Counted from the stretch's first letter, positions 16,880-23,428 are shown. The stretch: 23,480 nucleotides of DNA from a virus (IMGVR_UViG_3300030104_006818:358-23837); one strand, 5' to 3'. Translations and numbers: made by a program. Notes: generated by a model not told the origin, from the letters alone.

Positions 16880-17317
16880 ATGGCATATAAAGGAAAATAC
16901 AAACCATCTCGCCCAGATAAATACCAAGGAGATCCTACAAAAATCACCTACCGTAGTCTCTGGGAGAGAAAATGTATGAAACTCTTTGATGATAACCCCA
17001 ATGTTTTAACATGGGCATCCGAAGAGATCTGTATACCTTATGTATCTCCTGTGGATGGAAAAAAACACAGATACTACCCAGACTTCATGGTAGAACTTCG
17101 CAACAAGAGTGGAGAAATTGAAACTCTTATGATAGAAGTAAAACCTCTCAGACAAACTAAAGAACCAAATAAACCCACCAGTGGTAGGATCACCCGTAGA
17201 TACATGACTGAAGTAAAAACATACGCTATAAATAATGCAAAGTGGAAAGCAGCAGAACAAGTATGTCGTGATCGTGGGTGGTGTTTTAAGATCATCACAG
17301 AGAAAGAAATATTCTGA
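16880..17317 (+). CDS. 4: Head completion protein gp4 (nuclease-like)
   Basis: The 145-residue product from the ATG at 16880 starts MAYKGKYKPS, the usual opening of gp4 in marine T4-like phages. An upstream in-frame ATG at 16874 would add only two residues, and longer extensions run into gp48 and have no family support. It has YRSLWERK (about 24-31), YYPDFMVEL (65-73) and IEVKP (85-89), giving a PD-(D/E)xK-like set: E29, D68, E86 and K88. T4 gp4 (also called gp50, about 150 residues) is needed to finish DNA-filled heads before tail joining. The ribosome-binding site is weak. The stop overlaps the next start by 1 base (TGATG). Confidence 0.9.
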   Translation: MAYKGKYKPSRPDKYQGDPTKITYRSLWERKCMKLFDDNPNVLTWASEEICIPYVSPVDGKKHRYYPDFMVELRNKSGEIETLMIEVKPLRQTKEPNKPTSGRITRRYMTEVKTYAINNAKWKAAEQVCRDRGWCFKIITEKEIF

Positions 17318-17913
17318 TGTTGTTCGAGGAAATTAAGAAAGTTGCTCCACCCCTCTCATCGTTTCTGGAGAAAGTCGCTCCTGAACTTCGGGGAGAAGAG
17401 GTTGCCATAAGAAAACCAAAATCAATTCCACGATCAATTAGATTTGTTGGTAAGTGTTATTTGTTCCAGTATAGAAATCCTGTTGGCAAGGGTACGCCGG
17501 ATTTGCCATACTTTCATCTTTTTCCAATGGCAATTAATTTAGAACAAAGATCCAACACGATGCTTGGTCTGAACCCATTCTACCTCCCACCAGAACTACG
17601 AAAAGATCTTATAGAGAACCTGATAGGTCGTCTTGATGGAGATATTGAAGACGAAGATTCAAGATCCAAAATAACTTACAAAACTATTGCTAAATATAGA
17701 AGGAGTATGCGTCATGCGTTTCCTTGTATTAAGCAATACAGACACAACCTGATGGGTTCTGCTGTTATAGAAATGAAACCCTCATTGTGGCGTGAATTTT
17801 ATCTTGGTGATATATCTAAAAAGTTTGAAACTTTCTTTCGAGGAGGATCGCCACGAAGTGTCTGGGCGGACAGTAAACGAAAGAGCATTGAAGAAGCAAA
17901 AAGGAAAAAATAA
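17317..17913 (+). CDS. Conserved-looking phage protein of unknown function
   Basis: The 198-residue protein is coupled to gp4 by TGATG. The central part has YLFQYRNPVGKGTPDLPYFH followed by LFPMAINLEQR and LGLNPFYLPPELRKDL. The pattern G-x-N-x-x-Y-L-P-P-x-x-R reminds me of a family of unassigned marine T4-like phage proteins near head-completion and baseplate genes. The C-terminal 50 residues are basic. Neighbouring gp4 and the T4 order 2-4 raise the possibility of a DNA-end or head-completion role, but I see no sequence support for gp2 and do not assign it. Confidence 0.75.
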   Translation: MLFEEIKKVAPPLSSFLEKVAPELRGEEVAIRKPKSIPRSIRFVGKCYLFQYRNPVGKGTPDLPYFHLFPMAINLEQRSNTMLGLNPFYLPPELRKDLIENLIGRLDGDIEDEDSRSKITYKTIAKYRRSMRHAFPCIKQYRHNLMGSAVIEMKPSLWREFYLGDISKKFETFFRGGSPRSVWADSKRKSIEEAKRKK

Positions 17914-17915
17914 TT

Positions 17916-18080
17916 ATGAGCAACAAACAAACCAACCCTCTCACTGACTGGGAAATTCCTACTATCTGGGAAATTATTGATAGAATGGAGTTTAAATATT
18001 TGTTGGGTGAAGAGAAGAAACCAGAGCGTCCGGCAAAGAAGAAAAGAAAATACACGAAAAGGAGTAAGAAAAAGTCATGA
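17916..18080 (+). CDS. Small basic protein, 54 residues
   Basis: An ATG at 17916 follows AAGGA and an A-rich spacer. The frame runs 54 codons to a TGA that overlaps the next start (ATGA). The first 30 residues are acidic/hydrophobic (TDWEIPTIWEIIDRMEFKYL). The last 18 are dense in Lys/Arg (AKKKRKYTKRSKKKS), suggesting contact with nucleic acid or an acidic protein. It fills an otherwise empty 163-base gap with coupled junctions on both sides, which supports it being real. No homologue is recognised. Confidence 0.7.
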   Translation: MSNKQTNPLTDWEIPTIWEIIDRMEFKYLLGEEKKPERPAKKKRKYTKRSKKKS

Positions 18081-18721
18081 GCATGTTTGGGTTTAACGTC
18101 AACAAATTTATGTCCGAAATTGGAAAATCGGGTGTAGCATATCCACATCGTTATGAAATACTTTTTGGATCAACCCGGCAGGGGACACAGTTGTTTGATC
18201 GTGGAACCAGTGAAAAATTAAATGCTAGACTTGAATCTGTCTCTCTCCCCGCTAGTGTTATTGGAAGCAGTGCAGTAAAACTTCAAGGGATCGATAGAGA
18301 AATGCCATACGGTAGACTCTACGAGGGAGATCTTACTATGGTTTTTCTAGAGGACCGAACCTTTAATGTTAGAAAAACATTTGAAGCGTGGCAAAGATTG
18401 ATAATCGACGAGGAAACTTTTCATTGTGGTTACTATGATGAATATGTGTGTGATCACCTCGATGTTACAATGTCCGACCTCAAAGAAAAAGAAGTTTACA
18501 AGGTTCGTCTTTTTGATTTGTTCCCCAAGTCAGTTAATGCGGTAGAACTATCAGCAGCAGGGGAGGCACTTGTAAAAACAGAAGTTGCTATTTCGTTTAG
18601 ACGCTGGGTCAGTAATCCAGAAGAGTCCAGTGGTGGGCAAAATGAAACAATAGCAGATACAGGACCAAACAATCCACCAAGACCACCAAGACCACCGAGG
18701 ACCACTGGGTTTTTCGGTTAA
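18077..18721 (+). CDS. Tail-tube-fold protein (gp19-type, gp54 possible)
   Basis: The 214-residue protein has the features of gp19-like tube proteins. They are an early strand ending in ARLESVSLPAS (about 50-60), REMPYGRLYEGDLTMVF (about 75-91), FNVRKTFEAWQRLI (about 97-110), VYKVRLFDLFPKSVNAVELS (about 141-160) and VAISFRRW (about 173-180). T4 gp19 (163 residues) has the same sequence of elements. The C terminus carries an extra 30 residues ending in three PPR-type repeats and GFFG. Its place before the gp26/gp51-like chaperones and tape measure suits a tube or tube-junction protein. The main gp19 could lie elsewhere with gp18, in which case this would be a gp54-like initiator. Confidence 0.72.
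   Translation: MSMFGFNVNKFMSEIGKSGVAYPHRYEILFGSTRQGTQLFDRGTSEKLNARLESVSLPASVIGSSAVKLQGIDREMPYGRLYEGDLTMVFLEDRTFNVRKTFEAWQRLIIDEETFHCGYYDEYVCDHLDVTMSDLKEKEVYKVRLFDLFPKSVNAVELSAAGEALVKTEVAISFRRWVSNPEESSGGQNETIADTGPNNPPRPPRPPRTTGFFG
18674..18700 (+). repeat. Three 9-base repeats encoding Pro-Pro-Arg
   Basis: Copies CCACCAAGA, CCACCAAGA and CCACCGAGG are adjacent and in frame at the C terminus of the tube-fold protein. They give a short proline-arginine tail. Confidence 0.85.
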
Positions 18722-18748
18722 ATTATTTTGAAAGAAGGATAAAATATT

Positions 18749-19438
18749 ATGGCATTACCAAAGGTAGAAACACCAACATACAAACTAAAGATTCCATCCA
18801 CAGGAAAAAGTGTAAATTACAGACCTTTCTTGGTCAAAGAAGAGAAACTTCTGATGATGGCGAAAGAGGGTGGCGATACATCCCAAATGGTGGACACGCT
18901 AAAGAAACTAGTTTCGGCGTGCATCGAAGATGATATTGATGTAAATTCACTGACAACATACGACATCGAGTATATTTTCTTGATGCTTCGAGCAAAATCT
19001 GTCGGAGAAGAGGTTGAGGTGCTAGTCACCTGTGAGCATTGTGGTGCAAAAACGCCAATGTCTTTGATGATCGGTAAAGATATTAAACTACACATGGGAG
19101 AGGAAGTCGAGTCGCGGGTGGCGTTAACCTCTGATGTTGGGGTCATTCTTAAACACCCAACAGTTGATGCGATATCCAAGGTCAACACAGAGGACTCTAT
19201 GGAAGTCCTGATTAGTTGTATTGAATCGATTTATGATTCCACGACTGTCCACGATGTAAAAGACTACCCGAAACAGGAGGTTCTTGATTTCGTGGGGGCG
19301 TTAAATGTAAAAGAACTACAAAAACTCCAAAACTACTTTGACAACATGCCAAAGATAAAATGTGATATAACATACACATGTGAGGAATGTGGTAAAGAAA
19401 GTCGTCTGGTGATTGAGGGACTTTCAAATTTTTTCTGA
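18749..19438 (+). CDS. 26: Baseplate hub assembly protein gp26 / tail-assembly chaperone, zero-frame product
   Basis: The 229-residue product resembles T4 gp26 (208 residues). It has an N-terminal segment with KIPSTGKSVNYRPFLVKEEK, a helical region, and two CxxC pairs (C95/C98 and C211/C214) that could bind zinc. T4 gp26 is a hub assembly factor not found as a major virion part. The gene follows an AAGGA ribosome site by 9 bases. Its last codons, TCA AAT TTT TTC TGA, contain overlapping slippery heptamers, and the -1 frame is open for 59 more codons. The protein is therefore probably made in two forms, the shorter ending here and a 288-residue fusion. Confidence 0.85.
   Translation: MALPKVETPTYKLKIPSTGKSVNYRPFLVKEEKLLMMAKEGGDTSQMVDTLKKLVSACIEDDIDVNSLTTYDIEYIFLMLRAKSVGEEVEVLVTCEHCGAKTPMSLMIGKDIKLHMGEEVESRVALTSDVGVILKHPTVDAISKVNTEDSMEVLISCIESIYDSTTVHDVKDYPKQEVLDFVGALNVKELQKLQNYFDNMPKIKCDITYTCEECGKESRLVIEGLSNFF
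19426..19435 (+). promoter_or_regulatory. Predicted -1 programmed ribosomal frameshift site
   Basis: The ten bases AAATTTTTTC contain A AAT TTT and T TTT TTC in the gp26 reading frame. Both fit the X-XXY-YYZ rule, and the gp26 stop TGA is the next codon (19436-19438). A shift at either heptamer gives the same protein sequence. The -1 frame has no good start of its own. Confidence 0.75.
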
Positions 19439-19614
19439 TTTGCCTCTCTCATGACACACTGGAGTCTTTGTACCGTGTGAATTTCTTGATGATGCAAGAT
19501 CATAAATATAGTTTGACGGAACTAGAGAATTTAATTCCGTGGGAAAGACATGTATTCATTGGATTATTACAAGAGCATCTTGAGAAACAAAAAGAGGCGT
19601 ATAAGGAACGATAA
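19435..19614 (+). CDS. 51: gp51-like -1 frame extension of gp26
   Basis: From the slippery site the -1 frame reads 59 codons to a TAA that overlaps the tape-measure ATG (TAATG). The peptide contains LSHDTLESLYRVNFLMMQ, HKYSLTELENLIPWER and a helical end with LLQEHLEKQKEAYKER. I recognise this as the gp51-like type in marine T4-like phages, and it resembles the T half of G/GT chaperones (W/Y-R followed by an LTPWE-like motif). The only in-frame ATGs (19489 and 19492) lack a ribosome-binding site and would remove the first 18 or 19 residues, including LSHDTLESLYR. Expression as a gp26-gp51 fusion is therefore the best reading. T4 gp51 itself is a separate, longer protein, so the symbol is by similarity of role. 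Confidence 0.75.
   Translation: MICLSHDTLESLYRVNFLMMQDHKYSLTELENLIPWERHVFIGLLQEHLEKQKEAYKER
19455..19479 (+). other. Possible stimulatory hairpin downstream of the slippery site
   Basis: CACAC (19455-19459) can pair with GTGTG (19475-19479), and GG (19461-19462) with CC (19473-19474) around a one-base bulge. The distance of 19 bases from the slippery site is longer than usual for a frameshift stimulator, so its role is uncertain. Confidence 0.35.
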
Positions 19615-21236
19615 TGGCATTACCACCTAGAGACGAAAAAGGTCGATTTACCAAACCACTCATGGAACTATTGGGTCCGCGAGGTGAGGATGAAAAGAAC
19701 ACTGATGCTATTGTCAATGCTGTCGAAGCATCTGCTGCAAAGATAACAAGTGCTGTAGATGAGGGTTCTGATGGTGCCGGTAAAGAGCAACGTCAAGAGG
19801 AAAAGAAAGATAGAAAAGGTCTTTTCAAGAGTCTATCCTCCACTATTCTGGGTGGCATGGGTGAAATTGGAAAGAACATAGGAAAAATTGGAAAGAAAGG
19901 TGGGGGTCTTGTAGAGTCTCTTCTTGGTAGTATTGGACTAGGTATACCCGCTCTTGGTATGCTCGGAGCGGGGTTGACTGGACTTGGGTTGTCAATTACC
20001 GGTGATCTCTTTCCAAAAATCAAACCAATTGTATCCGCACTTAAACTACTCGCTTATTCTGTATTTGGACCAGTCATTGCAATTATAGATTTTGCAGTCG
20101 GGTTCTTCAAGGGATTTGCAAACTCAGAAGAAAGTAACTTTGGTGCAAAACTTGTAGATGGACTAGTTGGTGGTGTTGCTCAAATTGTCGATACTCTTAC
20201 ATTTGGTTTGATAGGATTCGACGCAATCAAAGATTTCTTAGATCCGATTTATCAACCGTTCAAGGATGCATTCTATAATATTTCTGCCATTATCAATGAT
20301 CCAGACAAAGGTATCTTTGGTAAGATCATGGGAGTGATCGGTGAGATATTCCTTGCAATTGGTAGATTCCAATTGAATATTATTACGAAAATAGGTGAAG
20401 TCATTGCTAACGTCGGGTCTTACATTTTATTTGACCTCGGTCCAATGTTGTTCGAGAAGTTGAAAGAGGGATTTAACTTCTTGTTTGATTTCTTTACAAT
20501 CGAACTCCCTGCGTATCTCCCCGTAATATACGAAACGGTGAAGAACGCTGTCCTTGAGGTTGGCAATACTCTTTACAACTTCTTCTTTGAAACGGTTCCA
20601 AATTTCATCATGGAACTTCCGGGAATGATTGGTAACGCAGTCCTTCGAGTCGGAACTTATCTTTTAGATGTTTTCCAATATCCCATAACGGTTCTAGGTG
20701 AGTGGTTTACCTCCGCTAAACTTAGCATACAAATATTGATGGCGAAAGCAGCAAAATATATCGCAGAAGTCTTAAACGTGTTTGGTGCCGATGAGGATGA
20801 TCCCGCCGTTATCGCAGCACAGAAAAAAATAGATCAATTTGAAAGAGAAAAAGCACAACTTGATGCTGTAGTGGCGGAGAGAAAAGCGATGGAGGCGAAG
20901 GAAGAGGCGAAGCAGGCGAATGAAAGATTTGAAAGACTTGCTCGTCGAGGACAAGATAAGGCACTTGGTGCGTACGTTCGTGGCATGGATAGAGATGAAC
21001 AAAGATTGTTTATGGAGGCACGTGCCGCTAAAACCGGACAATCCATTCAAGAAGTGCAAAAAGAAATTATGTTTGCCGAGCAAGACCGATACACATCTGG
21101 AATGGAACGTCAGACACAAATAAATCAAATCAATACCACCAATGCACCGACAACGAATGCAATGGAAATGAACCCAGAACCATCAACCGACATAGAAGGT
21201 CGAGCGTTGGTGGGATCTGCTCAATTATCGGTATAA
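19614..21236 (+). CDS. 29: Tail tape-measure protein (gp29-type)
   Basis: The 540-residue protein has a polar N terminus (ALPPRDEKGRFTKPL), a Gly/Lys-rich stretch (about 75-100) and several hydrophobic segments from about 105 to 330 (for example LGIPALGMLGAGLTGLGLSI). A charged coiled-coil-like region follows (about 405-450, QFEREKAQLDAVVAERKAME). This layout fits tape-measure proteins. T4 gp29 is 590 residues. Its start overlaps the stop of the gp51-like frame (TAATG), and in tailed phages the tape measure directly follows the frameshifted chaperone pair. By the T4 length ratio the tail would be slightly shorter than T4's, which is inference only. A terminator follows the stop. Confidence 0.82.
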   Translation: MALPPRDEKGRFTKPLMELLGPRGEDEKNTDAIVNAVEASAAKITSAVDEGSDGAGKEQRQEEKKDRKGLFKSLSSTILGGMGEIGKNIGKIGKKGGGLVESLLGSIGLGIPALGMLGAGLTGLGLSITGDLFPKIKPIVSALKLLAYSVFGPVIAIIDFAVGFFKGFANSEESNFGAKLVDGLVGGVAQIVDTLTFGLIGFDAIKDFLDPIYQPFKDAFYNISAIINDPDKGIFGKIMGVIGEIFLAIGRFQLNIITKIGEVIANVGSYILFDLGPMLFEKLKEGFNFLFDFFTIELPAYLPVIYETVKNAVLEVGNTLYNFFFETVPNFIMELPGMIGNAVLRVGTYLLDVFQYPITVLGEWFTSAKLSIQILMAKAAKYIAEVLNVFGADEDDPAVIAAQKKIDQFEREKAQLDAVVAERKAMEAKEEAKQANERFERLARRGQDKALGAYVRGMDRDEQRLFMEARAAKTGQSIQEVQKEIMFAEQDRYTSGMERQTQINQINTTNAPTTNAMEMNPEPSTDIEGRALVGSAQLSV

Positions 21237-21240
21237 TAAA

Positions 21241-21268
21241 AAAACCCCCGGATTTCTCCGGGGGTTTT
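21241..21268 (+). terminator. Strong, probably bidirectional rho-independent terminator
   Basis: AAAACCCCCGGA pairs with TCCGGGGGTTTT around a TTTC loop, giving an 8-bp GC-rich stem with flanking A and T runs. Reading plus it ends the tape-measure operon. Reading minus it provides a U-run after the gp32 stop at 21300. It sits between two convergent genes, as expected for a shared terminator. Confidence 0.95.
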
Positions 21269-21299
21269 CTTTGCTCCCTAACAAGAAGCATTGTCTCGA

Positions 21300-22190
21300 T
21301 CAATCCTCACTAGCGAGTCGCTCGAAGTAGGACATTGCATCGTCCTCTTCAGTTGGTGCTGAATCCTGCACCGTGGGAGTTGTGGTTTCATCACGACCAA
21401 AACTCTCCTCAGACTCAAGCGATGTGTTTTCAGCAGTTTCCTTGGGTGCGGAACTGCCGAGGACCATATCGAGACGGGACTTGAGTTCATCATATGACTT
21501 GTAATTGCTGGGGTCGATGAACTCATTCAACTTATATTCGCTTTCCCACAACTTCTTCAGGCGATCATCATCACCGTCGAACAGTTCGGACATCGAATCG
21601 AATCCGGACTTGTCATAGTTGAGGAAACCTGCAACTTTGCGAATACGAAGTCTAAAGTTTGCACCTTTCCAGAAGTCGAAGGGGACAATTGCCTCTTCGT
21701 CTGAGAATTCAGGTTTCATTGCATCCTGAATCTTCTGGTAGATCTTGGTGCCGTAACGGTAAAGGAAAACCTTACCGTTGTTTTCGGGATTGGCAGGATC
21801 ATCGACAACAAGGACGTTGGAGACATAACTCTTCTTTCGCTTGTATCGTTGGGAAACGAGATCCTTCTTTGCCTGATCCCCGCTGTTCCAGAGACGAGTG
21901 TTCATCTCCGAGACAGGATCTTTCTCCCCGAGAGTGGTACGGGAGTTTTCGATATACCAACCTCCCGGTCCCTGAAATCCGTGGGAATAGTAAAGTACAA
22001 ATGGGGTGTCTTCACCCGGTGCTTCTGGGAGGAAGCGAATAGTAGCAGTGCCGGTTCCCGCATCATCAACTTGCGGTCGCCAGAAACGATCATCCTTGTA
22101 CGAATTCCTCTTGGAATCATCCATTGCAGACAACTTTTCAATAAGTGCGTCTGAGTTCTTGCTGTTCTTTTTCATTGCTTCAAATGACAT
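21300..22190 (-). CDS. 32: Single-stranded DNA binding protein gp32
   Basis: The 296-residue protein (T4 gp32 is 301) has the conserved core KRKKSYVSNVLVVDDPANPE followed by GKVFLYRYGTKIYQKI (about 117-154). It also has FDFWKGANFRLRIRKVAGFL NYDKSGF (about 172-198), split here for length. The C terminus is acidic and ends TEEDDAMSYFERLASED, as needed for recruiting replication and recombination partners. The protein contains no cysteine, so the T4 zinc site (one His, three Cys) is absent; LWNSG replaces that region (about 100-104). The ribosome site TAGGAG lies 10-15 bases before the ATG. A sigma70-type promoter and a leader hairpin lie upstream. Confidence 0.95.
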   Translation of the reverse strand: MSFEAMKKNSKNSDALIEKLSAMDDSKRNSYKDDRFWRPQVDDAGTGTATIRFLPEAPGEDTPFVLYYSHGFQGPGGWYIENSRTTLGEKDPVSEMNTRLWNSGDQAKKDLVSQRYKRKKSYVSNVLVVDDPANPENNGKVFLYRYGTKIYQKIQDAMKPEFSDEEAIVPFDFWKGANFRLRIRKVAGFLNYDKSGFDSMSELFDGDDDRLKKLWESEYKLNEFIDPSNYKSYDELKSRLDMVLGSSAPKETAENTSLESEESFGRDETTTPTVQDSAPTEEDDAMSYFERLASED

Positions 22191-22200
22191 GTGTTTTATT

Positions 22201-22206
22201 CTCCTA
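22201..22206 (-). promoter_or_regulatory. gp32 ribosome-binding site
   Basis: On the minus strand TAGGAG precedes an A-rich spacer and the gp32 ATG at 22190. The leader between the hairpin and the ATG is A-rich and apparently unstructured, the kind of sequence gp32 itself binds in T4. Confidence 0.8.
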
Positions 22207-22216
22207 TGTCTGTTTT

Positions 22217-22235
22217 CAACTGTTTCCGTCAGTTG
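22217..22235 (-). promoter_or_regulatory. Hairpin in the gp32 leader, candidate autoregulatory element
   Basis: On the minus strand CAACTG, loop ACGGAAA, CAGTTG forms a 6-bp stem at or near the expected 5' end of the gp32 transcript, about 26 bases before the ATG. T4 gene 32 mRNA has a leader pseudoknot that nucleates gp32 binding and shuts off translation. I found no second stem that would make this a pseudoknot. Confidence 0.5.
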
Positions 22236-22244
22236 TATGTGTTA

Positions 22245-22272
22245 AGTATAACATCTGTTCTGTGTTTGTCAA
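22245..22272 (-). promoter_or_regulatory. Sigma70-type promoter for gp32
   Basis: On the minus strand TTGACA (22272-22267), a 16-base spacer and TATACT (22250-22245), with TGT just before the -10 giving an extended -10. The -35 box overlaps the end of the gp33 gene. This gives gp32 host-polymerase expression independent of gp33 read-through. Confidence 0.8.
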
Positions 22273-22493
22273 GGGGTAGACCACAATTTTGGTGTCCTTG
22301 GCAAAAGATTTATTTCCTCGCCCTCGACCCTTATTTTTTCTTTGATTGGATTGCTGAGATATTTTGCCCCAAGAGACGGTTCTATTTCTAAATCACTACA
22401 AATTTCCACGACCGCTTCAATATACCCACATTCATTTTCTAATACATGTTTCTCTACTGATTTCGAGAATTCTTTTTCAAGTTTATCAAACAT
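22269..22493 (-). CDS. 33: Late-transcription co-activator gp33
   Basis: The 74-residue product aligns by eye with T4 gp33 (112 residues). YIEAVVEICSDLEIEPSLGA (about 24-43) corresponds to the T4 helix with YLEATTAFLEE, and AKYLSNPIKEKIRVEGEEIN LLPR (43-66, split for length) to AKFIPSGIIEKIQSEAIDEN LLR. gp33 binds the host RNA polymerase flap and links it to the sliding clamp for late promoters. The T4 clamp-binding tail (LDFLL) is not seen; the end is PKLWSTP. The start is preceded by GGAGA. It lies upstream of gp32, as gp33 does in T4 (33-59-32), with gp59 absent between them. Confidence 0.8.
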   Translation of the reverse strand: MFDKLEKEFSKSVEKHVLENECGYIEAVVEICSDLEIEPSLGAKYLSNPIKEKIRVEGEEINLLPRTPKLWSTP

Positions 22494-22523
22494 TATTTCT
22501 CCGTGTTCAAGGTTAAAAACTCA

Positions 22524-22538
22524 CTACATACTATGTAG
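22524..22538. repeat. Perfect 15-bp palindrome between gp33 and the divergent gene
   Basis: CTACATA-C-TATGTAG is a perfect inverted repeat with a one-base centre. It covers the likely gp33 transcription start and overlaps the -10 box by two bases, which suits an operator. No protein that would bind it is identified. Confidence 0.6.
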
Positions 22539-22565
22539 CATACACTATTAAATGGAGATTGTCAA
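22537..22565 (-). promoter_or_regulatory. Sigma70-type promoter for gp33
   Basis: On the minus strand TTGACA (22565-22560), a 17-base spacer and TATGCT (22542-22537). The -35 overlaps the start region of the divergent gene at 22565, and the -10 abuts the 15-bp palindrome. It would produce a leader of about 35-40 bases before the gp33 ATG. Confidence 0.75.
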
Positions 22566-23425
22566 TGGCAAATGGAATTACAGCAGCAGATCATGTAACA
22601 TTAAATTTAGGTGAGGGTGGTGCCGTAATTGCCACCGATTTTGTAGACTCGACCAGTATCGGATACGGTAGTGCTGGCACGGATGGTGGCAATGGACCTG
22701 CTCACTTTCAAGTCGTTAAATTGAGTACAGGCGGTGCAGGAGAGGTTGCTCTTTTATCAAAAACTGCTCCAGTATTTGCATCAATAGCATCCATAGGAGA
22801 TTCTGGATATCTTGCAAATGGTTATCTCGCTATTCGTGGTAACACTATGGGAGATCAAGCAGTTCCCGTGAGTCTGTCGGGTGCAACCCTTGAAGTTAAT
22901 AGTATTACCATAGTTGGGGGTACGATTGATCAGATTGCAAATGGTGTATCTGCTGACATTAGAAGTGTTGCCTCTGGAGTGACATTTAGTGTCGTTGGAC
23001 CCGGATCTCGATCTGGGGGAGATCAAGCAGTATTCGTAGGAACCACGGCAACCGATACTGTTGCCGTCACTGGTGCCGTTGATATTGCAAATGTCGCACT
23101 TCCAGTTGGGATCACATCATTCACTAAGACCTTTAATGACTCAACATTACAGACGTTTAATGGATTTACTCTTTCCTCTGGTGTTAAAGTTAAAAATTAC
23201 TACAGTGGTCTAGAAGGACTAACTCCGGGTGCATCTGGTCCGGGTGGTGGTCTCTTGTGTGTTGGATACACCGGCGCACTCGTCGCAGGAGCATCTACTG
23301 GATATTTGCTGTCACCGGGCGAGGAAGTTTTCATTGAAATCAATAACGTCGATAAAATTCTTGCAACATCTGTAAACTTTGACTCCGCAGAGTCATTTTG
23401 TCATGCTTCAATACTAGGAACATAA
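22565..23425 (+). CDS. Virion-like protein of unknown function
   Basis: The 286-residue protein starts at the ATG at 22565, six bases after GGAGA (22554-22558). A TTG two codons upstream is in frame but overlaps the ribosome-site spacing and is less likely. The sequence is Gly/Val/Thr/Ser-rich and beta-like throughout (ANGITAADHVTLNLGEGGAV at the start). It has a C-terminal segment GYLLSPGEEVFIEINNVDKI that resembles the GEEIFIEVDNL-type ending I associate with small phage structural proteins. A decoration or fibre-related role is only a guess. It is followed 3 bases later by another start codon. Confidence 0.7.
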   Translation: MANGITAADHVTLNLGEGGAVIATDFVDSTSIGYGSAGTDGGNGPAHFQVVKLSTGGAGEVALLSKTAPVFASIASIGDSGYLANGYLAIRGNTMGDQAVPVSLSGATLEVNSITIVGGTIDQIANGVSADIRSVASGVTFSVVGPGSRSGGDQAVFVGTTATDTVAVTGAVDIANVALPVGITSFTKTFNDSTLQTFNGFTLSSGVKVKNYYSGLEGLTPGASGPGGGLLCVGYTGALVAGASTGYLLSPGEEVFIEINNVDKILATSVNFDSAESFCHASILGT

Positions 23426-23428
23426 CAA

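Noticed and set aside
16914-16922. GATAAATA late-promoter-like match on the plus strand inside gp4
   Set aside because: It is one base off the T4 consensus, inside codons for the DKY part of gp4, and has no nearby gene start that needs it.
19500-19510. CATAAATA late-promoter-like match in the gp51-like frame
   Set aside because: It encodes conserved HKYS residues and the tape measure is already coupled by TAATG; evidence is too thin.
21849-22154. Open plus-strand frames opposite gp32
   Set aside because: They are antisense shadows of a clearly identified gene and carry no ribosome-binding sites.
22559-22564. TTG start two codons upstream for the virion-like gene
   Set aside because: The GGAGA motif is correctly spaced for the ATG at 22565 and only one base from the TTG.
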